Source: Kitasatospora phosalacinea (GTDB lineage: Bacteria > Actinomycetota > Actinomycetes > Streptomycetales > Streptomycetaceae). From it: DNA of 64,000 nt. The position numbers and the translations under genes are program-made. This document shows, piece by piece, positions 35,259-42,288 of the stretch. How positions within the stretch are numbered: position 1 is the first letter of the stretch; each line of letters opens with the position of its first letter. The DNA lies in assembly GCF_030268885.1 (NCBI RefSeq), contig NZ_BSSA01000005.1:62001-126000 (forward strand). Direction: 5' to 3'. The notes under the pieces are model-generated. The model did no database searches, was not told the DNA's origin, and saw only the letters and a list, made by a program, of their open reading frames with translations.

Positions 35259-36869
35259 TCAGCCCGCCAGGTACGCGTCGTCGAGGTTCAGGTACGAGTA
35301 CTTGTTCAGCGTCGCGCCGTGCACCTGCGCGCCCGCGACCTCCACCAGCCCGGCGATCGCCAGGTCGATGATGAACTGCTCGTCCAGCAGGATGTCCGTG
35401 ACCTGCTGGTACAGCGCTCGCGCCTCCGGGCTGTCCGCGTCCGAGCGGTTCCAGGCCTTCTGCACCACCTCGGTGTACGCCGGGGAGGAGAACTTCGAGG
35501 TGTTCTTCGCCTCGTTGAACGGGTACGCGCTGACCGCCAGCGTCGCCGGGTGCGCCTGCGCGAAGCCGTGGCTGAGCGTCCACAGCGCGGGCATGGACTG
35601 CGAGATCAGCTGCTTCTGCATGGTCGGCGAGTCCACCGGCTGCAGCTGCACCTCGATCCCGACCTGCTTCAGGTCGTACTGCAGGATCTGCGCGACCGCC
35701 GTCGACCCGGCGTCCGACTGGTGCGCCAGCGGCAGCGACAGCGAGGTCACCCCCGCCTCCTTCAGCAGCGCCTTCGCCTTCTCCGGGTCGTGGTGGTAGC
35801 GGCCGGCGTCCTGCTCCCGGTACGCCGGGGAGGACTTCGGCCACGGCACCGAGGAGACCGTCGCGTACCCGCCCAGCGCCTGCTGCACCAGCCGGTCCCG
35901 GTCGATCGCCCAGGCGATCGCCTGCCGCACCCGCTTGTCCTGCACCTCCGGGAAGGACAGGTTCGCGCCGATGTAGAACGCGCCCGCGCCGGTGTCGTAC
36001 TGGGTGATCCGGAACCGCTTGTCGTCCTTCAGCGTCGCCACGTCCTTGCCGCGCACCGCGTACGTCAGGTGGGTCTGGCCGGTCTTCACCGAGGACAGCA
36101 GCGTCTCCGCCTGCGGGATCACCTTGATCTCCACCCCGTCCAGGTACGGGCGGCCCGGGTTCCAGTACTTCTCGTTGCGGGCGAAGCTCAGCGAGGAGCC
36201 CGGCTTGCGGTCGGTGAAGGTGAACGGACCGGTGCCGATCAGCCTGGTGCCCGCGACCGCGTCCTCCACGGACTGCGAATCCGGGATGATCATGAACTCG
36301 AAGAGGTCGAACAGGTTGGACACCGGGTGCGCCAGCACCAGCGTCAGCTCGAAGTCGCCGTTCTTGCGGAAGTCCGACACGGTCAGCGCCGTCGAGCGCA
36401 ACTGCGCCGAACGCACCGGGTTCTGCAGGTTCTTGACCGCGAACACCACGTCGTCCGCGGTGAACTTCCGCCCGCTGTGGAACGTCACGTCGTCGCGCAG
36501 CTTCAGCGTCACGCTCAGGCCGTCCGCCGCCACCTCCCAGCTCTTCGCCAACTCCGGCTGCGGGCGCAGCTGGTCGTCGTAGCGGGTCAGCGTGTTGAAC
36601 ACCAGCCGCTGCAGCAGCGAGTTGGCGCTCTGCGCGAACAGCAGGGCCGGTGTGAAGTCGACCCCGACGCCCACCGTCAGCACCCCGCCCCGGCGCGGCG
36701 AGGCCGCACCGCCCGACGCCGCGTCCGTCCCCGGCGAGGAGTCCGCCGCCGAACGGCAGGCCGACAGCGCCAGCAGACCGGCACCCGCGAGGGAGCCGCG
36801 CAGCAGCGCACGGCGCGAGATCGCGGGCAGGGGGAGCGGGCCACCGGAACCGGCGGAGAACACGGTCAT
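35259..36869 (-). CDS. ABC transporter substrate-binding lipoprotein (family 5)
   Basis: 536 residues; ATG 36869 is chosen over a TTG two codons earlier because GAAGGA is well placed. The Tat-like signal SRRALLRGSLAGAGLLALSAC ends at lipobox LSAC with Cys38, so the protein is membrane-tethered outside. Family 5 (peptide/nickel type) body: RYDDQLRPQPELAKSWEVA, TFHSGRKFTADDVVFAVKN, GTGPFTFTDRK and VRQAIAWAIDRDRLVQQALG. In this operon it probably captures organosulfur compounds such as alkyl or aryl sulfates, not peptides. That is inferred from the co-encoded sulfatase and dioxygenase. Confidence 0.92.
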   Translation of the reverse strand: MTVFSAGSGGPLPLPAISRRALLRGSLAGAGLLALSACRSAADSSPGTDAASGGAASPRRGGVLTVGVGVDFTPALLFAQSANSLLQRLVFNTLTRYDDQLRPQPELAKSWEVAADGLSVTLKLRDDVTFHSGRKFTADDVVFAVKNLQNPVRSAQLRSTALTVSDFRKNGDFELTLVLAHPVSNLFDLFEFMIIPDSQSVEDAVAGTRLIGTGPFTFTDRKPGSSLSFARNEKYWNPGRPYLDGVEIKVIPQAETLLSSVKTGQTHLTYAVRGKDVATLKDDKRFRITQYDTGAGAFYIGANLSFPEVQDKRVRQAIAWAIDRDRLVQQALGGYATVSSVPWPKSSPAYREQDAGRYHHDPEKAKALLKEAGVTSLSLPLAHQSDAGSTAVAQILQYDLKQVGIEVQLQPVDSPTMQKQLISQSMPALWTLSHGFAQAHPATLAVSAYPFNEAKNTSKFSSPAYTEVVQKAWNRSDADSPEARALYQQVTDILLDEQFIIDLAIAGLVEVAGAQVHGATLNKYSYLNLDDAYLAG

Positions 36870-36923
36870 CGTCAACAGTCCTTCGGGAGAAGCGAGTTCG
36901 AATAGGGGGAGAGGGAGGGGGAA

Positions 36924-38207
36924 TCAGCGGGCGACGAGCGGGCGGGCGGACCACTCGCCCGGGGGAGGGGCGTACGGCTCGCCCAGCGGACGGGCGTACA
37001 GCTCGCCCAGCACCGGCGCGCAGGCCGCCACCGCCAGCGCGTCCGCGCCGAAGCGCTGCGCCACCAGGAGCCCGGCGTCCCGGTGCAAGTGCGAACGGAG
37101 CGCGAACTCCTCGCGCACCACGTCCAGGTAGACCGGGTCGGCCAGCGCGAAGGTCTCGGTCAGCACCAGCAGGTCCGGGTTGACCACGTCGGCGAGCAGG
37201 GCCAGCGCCCCGCCCACCACCCGGGCCCGCTCGCGCACCAGCGCGTCGGCCCGGCCGTCCCCGGCCCGGACGGCCGCCAGCAGCAGCCCCCGGTCCGGCC
37301 GGGCGATCACGCCCTGCGCGACGGCCGCGTCGAACAGCGTGTCGTCCGACGCGGCCACCGAAAGGCAGCCGTGGCGGCCGCAGTGACATCGCGCGGTGCT
37401 GCCCGGCACCGGCAGGTGCCCGCCGTCACCGGTCACCGACGGCGGCCCCTGGTGTATCGTCCCGGCCACCGAGATGGACGCGTCCACCACGTGGCCCACG
37501 AACAGCTGCACCATCGACCGCCGGGCCGCCGGATCGCCGAACAGCACCTCCGCCGCGGCCAGCGCCCGCGCGTGGTTGTCCACCCGCACCGGCAGCCCGG
37601 TCGCCCGCTCCAGCAGCTCCCGCAGCGGCACCTCGTGCCAGCCCAGCGGCTCGTGCCGGACGGTCACCCCGCGCTCGGCGTCCACCGCGCCACCGGTCAC
37701 CGCACCCAGCCCCAGCACCCGCCGCCCGGCCGTGGCCGGATCGGCCGCGGCCGCCGCCAGCAGCCGCGGCACCCGGGCCAGCAGCGCCTTCAGCACCGCA
37801 GACCCGCGCCGCCCGCCGTGCGGCAGCTCCTGCCGGAACAGCACCCGGCCGCGCAGGTCCAGCAGCGCGAAGGTGCTGTACGGCAGGCCCACGTGCAGCC
37901 CGGCCACCGCCAGCCGCTGCCCGTCCACCTCCAGCGGCAGCTGCGGGCGGCCCCGCACCCCCGGCACGGCGACCGCCAACTCCGGCCGCTCCGCCAGCAG
38001 TTCGAGCCGCAGCAGATCCACCACCTGCCGGGAGACCGCCGCCGCGCTCAGTCCCGTCAACCGGGCCACCGCACTGCGCGCCACCGGCCCGTGGTCCAGC
38101 ACCGCCCGCAGCACGGTGGCCGCGTTCGCCTCCCGCCGGTCATCCCCGGCCCGGGAGGCCGGGCGCGGGGCGGAGGGGCCCGGGTGGCTGCGGGCGGTGC
38201 TGGTCAC
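36924..38207 (-). CDS. ROK-family regulator inside the sulfur operon
   Basis: 427 residues from GTG 38207. Helix-turn-helix (HGPVARSAVARLTGLSAAAV) then a ROK domain: GLGAVTGGAVDAERGVTVRH, VRVDNHARALAAAEVLFGD, and the zinc cluster GDGGHLPVPGSTARCHCGRH followed by GCLS (C-H-C-G-x-x-G-C). ROK proteins normally sense sugars; finding one between a dioxygenase and an organosulfur importer is less usual and suggests it senses a sugar sulfate or desulfated product. The C-terminus has a Pro/Leu-rich repeat (YARPLGEPYAPPPGEW). It is 54 bases from the dioxygenase stop. Confidence 0.87.
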   Translation of the reverse strand: MTSTARSHPGPSAPRPASRAGDDRREANAATVLRAVLDHGPVARSAVARLTGLSAAAVSRQVVDLLRLELLAERPELAVAVPGVRGRPQLPLEVDGQRLAVAGLHVGLPYSTFALLDLRGRVLFRQELPHGGRRGSAVLKALLARVPRLLAAAAADPATAGRRVLGLGAVTGGAVDAERGVTVRHEPLGWHEVPLRELLERATGLPVRVDNHARALAAAEVLFGDPAARRSMVQLFVGHVVDASISVAGTIHQGPPSVTGDGGHLPVPGSTARCHCGRHGCLSVAASDDTLFDAAVAQGVIARPDRGLLLAAVRAGDGRADALVRERARVVGGALALLADVVNPDLLVLTETFALADPVYLDVVREEFALRSHLHRDAGLLVAQRFGADALAVAACAPVLGELYARPLGEPYAPPPGEWSARPLVAR

Positions 38208-38261
38208 GGATTCAACTCCTGTGTGGTGTAAGGCGGTTGGCCTGATTCTCGGTGGGGGCCG

Positions 38262-39257
38262 TCAGGAGACCGCACCGGCCAGCGACTCGGCCTCCAGCTC
38301 CGCGGCCGGAACCAGACCGGCCACCCGCGGCGGGTCGGCCGGCTCCAGCAGACGGCTCGGCTGCCCGTCCACGCCCACCGGCAGGTCGCCGTCCAGGGTG
38401 ATCCGGCGCACCAGGCGCGGCTCGTCGCCGTAGTCGTTCACCGCGTAGTGCTGGGTGGCCCGGTTGTCCCAGATCGCCACGTCGCCGACCTGCCAGTCCC
38501 AGCGCACGCTGTTCTCCAGCCGCTCCACGTACCGCTGGAACAGCTCGATCAGCGCCCGGCTGTCCTTGCCCGACACGCCCACGATCTTCTGCGCGAACGA
38601 CCCCAGCAGCAGGTGCTTCTCGCCCGTCACCGGGTGCACCCGCACCAGCGGGTGCTCGGTCTTGAACGCGGTCGACACGAACACCTGCCGGAACAGCCTC
38701 GCCACCTCGGCGTTGTCCGCCAGCTCCGGTGCCAGCGCCAGGTTCGCCGCGTAGTCGTAGTCGTTGGTGTGCACCGCCCGCAGGCTCTCCGCGAGCGCCT
38801 TCAGCGGCGCCGGCAGGTCCTGGTACGCGGCCGCGGTGTTCGCCCACACCGTGCTGCCGCCCGCCGGCGGCAGCTCCAGCGCCCGCAGGATCGACGCCTT
38901 CGGGTACGAGGGCACGAAGGTCACGTCGGTGTGCCAGTTGTTCGCCCGCACGCCCTTGGTGGCGTCCAGCTCGAAGATGTACCGGCCGTCCGCGCTCGGC
39001 ACCGTCGGGTGGAACACCGGCTGCCCCAACAGCCGTGCGAACGCCTCGTGTTCGGCGTCGTCCAGGTGGCCCTGGCCGCGGAAGAACAGCACCTTGTGCT
39101 CGTACAGCGCGGCCTCCAGCGCCGCCACCGTCTCCGCGGGCAGGTCGCCGCCCAGCTTGACGTCGTGGACGACCGCGCCGATCCGGCCCGCCGCCGGGGT
39201 CAGCCGCAGCTCGGTGGGAGTGGGAGCGGGAGCGGGGGTGGACGTGGAAACGGACAT
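38262..39257 (-). CDS. TauD/AtsK-type alpha-ketoglutarate dioxygenase
   Basis: 331 residues; ATG 39257 with AAGGAG upstream. Fe(II)/2-oxoglutarate dioxygenase with the metal triad H109-D111 (NNWHTDVTF) and H270 ([14 protein letters not shown]) and the oxoglutarate-binding Arg just after ([10 protein letters not shown]). The core [20 protein letters not shown] is typical of TauD. TauD releases sulfite from taurine; the related AtsK releases sulfate from alkyl sulfates by hydroxylation. The adjacent sulfatase and importer make an alkylsulfatase role plausible, but the substrate cannot be fixed from sequence. It follows the Cys-rich leader by 139 bases. Confidence 0.9.
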   Translation of the reverse strand: MSVSTSTPAPAPTPTELRLTPAAGRIGAVVHDVKLGGDLPAETVAALEAALYEHKVLFFRGQGHLDDAEHEAFARLLGQPVFHPTVPSADGRYIFELDATKGVRANNWHTDVTFVPSYPKASILRALELPPAGGSTVWANTAAAYQDLPAPLKALAESLRAVHTNDYDYAANLALAPELADNAEVARLFRQVFVSTAFKTEHPLVRVHPVTGEKHLLLGSFAQKIVGVSGKDSRALIELFQRYVERLENSVRWDWQVGDVAIWDNRATQHYAVNDYGDEPRLVRRITLDGDLPVGVDGQPSRLLEPADPPRVAGLVPAAELEAESLAGAVS

Positions 39258-39326
39258 GGTGGAACTCCTTCGGGGAGACGGGAACGGCGACAGCAGCACG
39301 GGTGCCGCCACAACAGCCGGACGCGG

Positions 39327-39363
39327 CACGGCGGTCGGGCAGCCCGGAGGGCGCACCGCCGTG
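39327..39363 (-). promoter_or_regulatory. Attenuator-like hairpin between leader peptide and dioxygenase
   Basis: CACGGCGGT and ACCGCCGTG pair perfectly (9 bp) around an inner GCCC-TCC-GGGC hairpin. It lies 33 bases after the leader stop. Ribosome stalling on the Cys codons could decide whether this structure or an alternative one (GCCGC to GCGGC just downstream) forms. Confidence 0.55.
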
Positions 39364-39395
39364 ACGGGGAGAGGGGAGGGGAAGAGCGCCGCGAC

Positions 39396-39479
39396 CTACG
39401 CGCAGCGCCGACAGCAGCCACCACGACGCACGCACACCGGGGCCGGGCACGACGGACGACAGACGACGACGGTACGCAT
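39396..39479 (-). CDS. Six-cysteine leader peptide of the sulfate-ester operon
   Basis: 27 codons from ATG 39479 with a strong GGAAGGAGG 5 bases upstream, ending TAG. Six of 27 residues are Cys (positions 7, 11, 16, 22, 23 and 26), including the pair in GGCCRRCA. It does not share the LDRPVDL core of the other leaders in this window. With the hairpin that follows and the sulfur-scavenging genes downstream, it looks like a translational sensor of Cys-tRNA charging. It is not a metal-binding protein family that I recognise. Confidence 0.72.
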   Translation of the reverse strand: MRTVVVCRPSCPAPVCVRRGGCCRRCA

Positions 39480-39519
39480 CGGCCCTCCTTCCGGTTCGCT
39501 GCGACTGGGCTCGGCGCTC

Positions 39520-39549
39520 ATCGTGCTCGGCCCGAACGCCCGCTGTCAA
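39520..39549 (-). promoter_or_regulatory. Promoter of the sulfate-ester operon
   Basis: Minus strand: TTGACA (39544-39549), 18-bp spacer, CACGAT (39520-39525). Transcription would start near 39513, about 34 bases before the leader peptide ATG. Confidence 0.65.
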
Positions 39550-39762
39550 TCGCCATCTGCCCAGCTGGGAGCGGGTGTTGCGGAGTATTGCGACATGTTG
39601 CGGGCCGGTGACGGCCCCGCGACGAACCCCCGTCGCCCCTTGTCGCCGGGCCCCGGCCGGGCAAAACTTTCGGAGCGGAAACAACCGGGCCCGCCCCCTC
39701 GCCGTTGCGGCCAGAAGGGGCGGGCCGATCCGGTGCGGAGCGCTACCGGCCCAACAGGTGGG

Positions 39763-39966
39763 TCACTGACCCAGCAGGTGGGCGAAGTCGTTGCCCAGGC
39801 CGCCCAGCATCGGGAGGGCGCCCAGGTCGGTGACGGCGCCGACCGGGATGCTGTAGCCCTGGTTCGGGACCGGAGCGGCGGAGTCGTCGGCGAAGGCGGT
39901 GGTGGCCGCGGCGACGGGGGAGAGCAGGGCGGCGGCGAGGGCCAGGGTGGCGAGTGCGGTGCGCAT
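39763..39966 (-). CDS. Small secreted peptide of unknown function
   Basis: 67 residues; ATG 39966 with GAGGA upstream. A signal peptide (LATLALAAALLSPVAAATTA, cleaved near AFA-DD) leaves about 40 residues: PNQGYSIPVGAVTDLGALPM, LGGLGNDFAHLL. The mature part is Gly/Leu-rich with no Cys. It resembles small secreted proteins seen next to many Streptomyces genes, with no assigned role. It is monocistronic; 215 bases of gene-free sequence separate it from the hydrolase gene. Confidence 0.68.
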   Translation of the reverse strand: MRTALATLALAAALLSPVAAATTAFADDSAAPVPNQGYSIPVGAVTDLGALPMLGGLGNDFAHLLGQ

Positions 39967-40182
39967 GGGGCGGGGTCCTCGAGTGGTGGGACGGCTGGCT
40001 GACGGTGGTCCAACGCGCCGCGGAGCGGGCGGGTGACGCGGTGGCGCCCGTTCGGCGTACGGGCGAGAGCCGTTGAACGGGCCGGCCGGTTCGGGGCGCT
40101 GCGGTGACGGCCGCCGAGGACGACGGGGACGGGTGAGGCCCCGTCCGGCGGGTGGGCCGGGCGGGGCCGGGGCGGCCGGGGG

Positions 40183-40938
40183 TCAGGCCCCCAGGGCGGA
40201 CAGGGCGGCGAGGATGCGGGCGAAGGCGTCCGCGGTCTCCTCGGGGCGGTGGGTGGCCGGGCGGTGGTCGCACAGGAAGCCGTGCGGGACGCCCGGGTAG
40301 GCGACCAGCTCGTGCGGGACGCCCGCGGCGGTGAGGCGCTCGCCGATGCGGGCCCACTGCTCGGGCGGGACGATGTGGTCCTCGGCGCCGACCAGGCCGA
40401 GGACGGTCGTGCCGCGGGCGGCGAGCGCGGCCGCGCCCGGTTCGGCGAGCGGCGGGTGGTCGTCGGCCAGCGGGGTGCCGCCCTCCAGCGTCCAGGTGGG
40501 GTAGCAGGCGGCGACCACGTCCAGCGGCAGGTGGGCCCCGGCCAGCAGGCCGAGGTGGCCGCCGACCGAGAAGCCGACGAACGCCCGGCCCGGGCCCCCG
40601 CCCAGGGACGCGCCGACGGCCAGCGCGGCGGCGGTGTCGGCGACGACCCGTTCGGTGGTCAGGGTGCCCAGCAGGGCGAAGCCCTCGACCCGCCCCGCGT
40701 CGTCGTACGGCAGGTCGGCGCGCTGCGTCTCGCGCCCGTAGAAGTCCGGTGCGACGGCGGCGTACCCGGCGGCGGCCAGCCGCTCGCACACCCCGCGCAC
40801 CCAGGCCGTCACCCCGAACAGCTCCTGGCCGACCACCACGGTGGCCGCCGGTGCGGCGCCCGCGGGTGCGGCCAGGAACACCTCCGGGCCGCCGTCCTCC
40901 GGGCGCACCCAACGGGTCGTCAGTTCTGTTGCGTTCAT
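40183..40938 (-). CDS. Dienelactone hydrolase family protein
   Basis: 251 residues. Alpha/beta hydrolase of the DLH group: VVVGQELFGVTAWVRGVCER, RLAAAGYAAVAPDFYGRETQ, nucleophile elbow GFSVGGHLG, acid in LVGAEDHIVPP and His in YPGVPHGF. Classical dienelactone hydrolases have Cys at the elbow; here it is Ser, common in the wider family and pointing to ordinary esterase activity. No catechol-degradation genes are nearby. Cytoplasmic. It is followed upstream by a DHFR-like gene on the same strand, 57 bases away. Confidence 0.87.
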   Translation of the reverse strand: MNATELTTRWVRPEDGGPEVFLAAPAGAAPAATVVVGQELFGVTAWVRGVCERLAAAGYAAVAPDFYGRETQRADLPYDDAGRVEGFALLGTLTTERVVADTAAALAVGASLGGGPGRAFVGFSVGGHLGLLAGAHLPLDVVAACYPTWTLEGGTPLADDHPPLAEPGAAALAARGTTVLGLVGAEDHIVPPEQWARIGERLTAAGVPHELVAYPGVPHGFLCDHRPATHRPEETADAFARILAALSALGA

Positions 40939-40995
40939 GCTCCGTCGATCCCCCTCGTACGGCCCGGCGCGGGGCCGGGCCTCCTGGGGCCCACG

Positions 40996-41574
40996 CTACC
41001 CGGCGGGGCGGTAGGTGGTGACGGTGCCGCCGTGGCTGAAGGTCAGGGTCTCCACCGGGGCGAACGGGCGCGGACGCAGCGGCCCGGCGAACGCGGGGAT
41101 GCCGCCGCCCGCCACCACCGGGTACCGCTTGAGCACCAACTCGTCGATCTCCGGTAGCAGTTCGGCGGCCAGTCGGCCACCGCCGCACAGCCAGAGGTCG
41201 CCGCTGCCCGGCTGCTGCTTCAACTCCCGCACCAGGCCCAGCGGATCGGCGCGCACCAGGTGCACCGCCGGGTCGTCCACGGCGGGCAGCGAGCTGGAGA
41301 CCACGTACTGCTCCAGGTGCGGGTAGGGGCTGGGGATGCCCGCGTCCAGCCCCGGGCGGTAGGCGCCCAGGCCCATCAGCACGGTGTCGAAGCGCCGGTT
41401 GGGGGTGTCGGTCAGGCCCAGGTGCGGGCGGGCCTGCACCGGGATCGTCTCGGGGAACTCGGTCAGCTGGTGCTCCGCCATGTCGGGGGCGGCGGGGTAG
41501 AAGTCGAACTCGCCGGACGGGCCGGCGATGAAGCCGTCCACGGAGACGGCGACGTAGTACACGAGCTTTCGCAT
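40996..41574 (-). CDS. Dihydrofolate-reductase-like (RibD C-terminal) protein
   Basis: 192 residues. Opens YYVAVSVDGFIAGPSGEFDF, the hallmark of the DHFR-like RibD_C group, with VLMGLGAYRPG and GDLWLCGGGRLAAELLPEID (NADPH-binding GGG loop). Members are NADPH-dependent reductases of uncertain substrate, often controlled by a neighbouring TetR. A divergent tetR gene starts 94 bases away, with long inverted repeats between, consistent with that arrangement. Length is normal. Confidence 0.88.
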   Translation of the reverse strand: MRKLVYYVAVSVDGFIAGPSGEFDFYPAAPDMAEHQLTEFPETIPVQARPHLGLTDTPNRRFDTVLMGLGAYRPGLDAGIPSPYPHLEQYVVSSSLPAVDDPAVHLVRADPLGLVRELKQQPGSGDLWLCGGGRLAAELLPEIDELVLKRYPVVAGGGIPAFAGPLRPRPFAPVETLTFSHGGTVTTYRPAG

Positions 41575-41600
41575 CCAGGAACCTCTCGGCAGGGAACAGG

Positions 41601-41659
41601 ACTCCAGCCGTAGTACTCTGGCTGGAGTGGTAAGACCGTAGCACTACGACTGGAGTGGT
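41601..41659. promoter_or_regulatory. Operator region between DHFR-like and tetR genes
   Basis: ACTCCAGCCGTAGT (41601-41614) and ACTACGACTGGAGT (41643-41656) are inverted repeats matching 13 of 14. A closer pair ACTCCAGCC-N10-GGCTGGAGT (41601-41628) is perfect. The unit beginning GTAGTACTC also recurs directly 28 bases on. This is a multi-site TetR operator serving both divergent genes. Confidence 0.68.
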
Positions 41660-41667
41660 CACAAGCG

Positions 41668-42264
41668 ATGGCACGCAGCAATCCCGAACGCCGGACGGCC
41701 CTGCTCGACGCCGCCCTGGAAGTCCTGGCCGAGGAGGGCGCCCGCGGCCTCACCTTCCGCGCCGTCGACCAGCGCGCCGCCGTCCCCGCCGGCACCGTCT
41801 CCAACTACTTCGCCAACCGGGACGCCCTGCTCGCCCAGTGCGCCGACCGCGTCTACGAACGGCTCGACCCAGGCACCGACACCCTCGCCCGGGGCTTCGA
41901 GGGCCCCCGCGACGCCGCCCGGCTCACCGCCCTCATGCACCAGGTCCTCGACCGGGTCGCCGCCTACCCCACCGGCTTCCTCGCCCTGCTCGAACTGCGC
42001 CTCGCCGCCCTGCGCCGCCCCGAACTCCGCGCCGTCCTCACCCGCCGGGTCGCCGCCGACCTCCGCTTCAACACCGACTACCACCTCGCCTCCGGTCTGC
42101 CCGGCGACGCCACCACCGTCCACCTGCTGGTCCTCGCCCTCAACTGGCTGACCCTCGAACGGCTCACCCTCCCCGACCTGCACACCCCCGAACAGCGCAC
42201 CCGCCTCGTCGACACCCTGGTGGTCCGCCTGCTCGCGGGCGAGACCGCCGCCGCCGCGAACTGA
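41668..42264 (+). CDS. TetR-family regulator
   Basis: 198 residues. Helix-turn-helix region: LLDAALEVLAEEGARGLTFR, AVDQRAAVPAGTVSNYFANR, standard for TetR. The C-terminal domain (TALMHQVLDRVAAYPTGFLA, LLELRLAALRRPELRAVLTR) is of the type seen beside DHFR-like oxidoreductases. No ribosome binding site is evident, so the transcript may be leaderless. It is divergent from the DHFR-like gene and likely represses it and itself from the shared operators. Confidence 0.9.
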   Translation: MARSNPERRTALLDAALEVLAEEGARGLTFRAVDQRAAVPAGTVSNYFANRDALLAQCADRVYERLDPGTDTLARGFEGPRDAARLTALMHQVLDRVAAYPTGFLALLELRLAALRRPELRAVLTRRVAADLRFNTDYHLASGLPGDATTVHLLVLALNWLTLERLTLPDLHTPEQRTRLVDTLVVRLLAGETAAAAN

Positions 42265-42288
42265 CGGGCCACCGGGGCGAGTCGCCCG

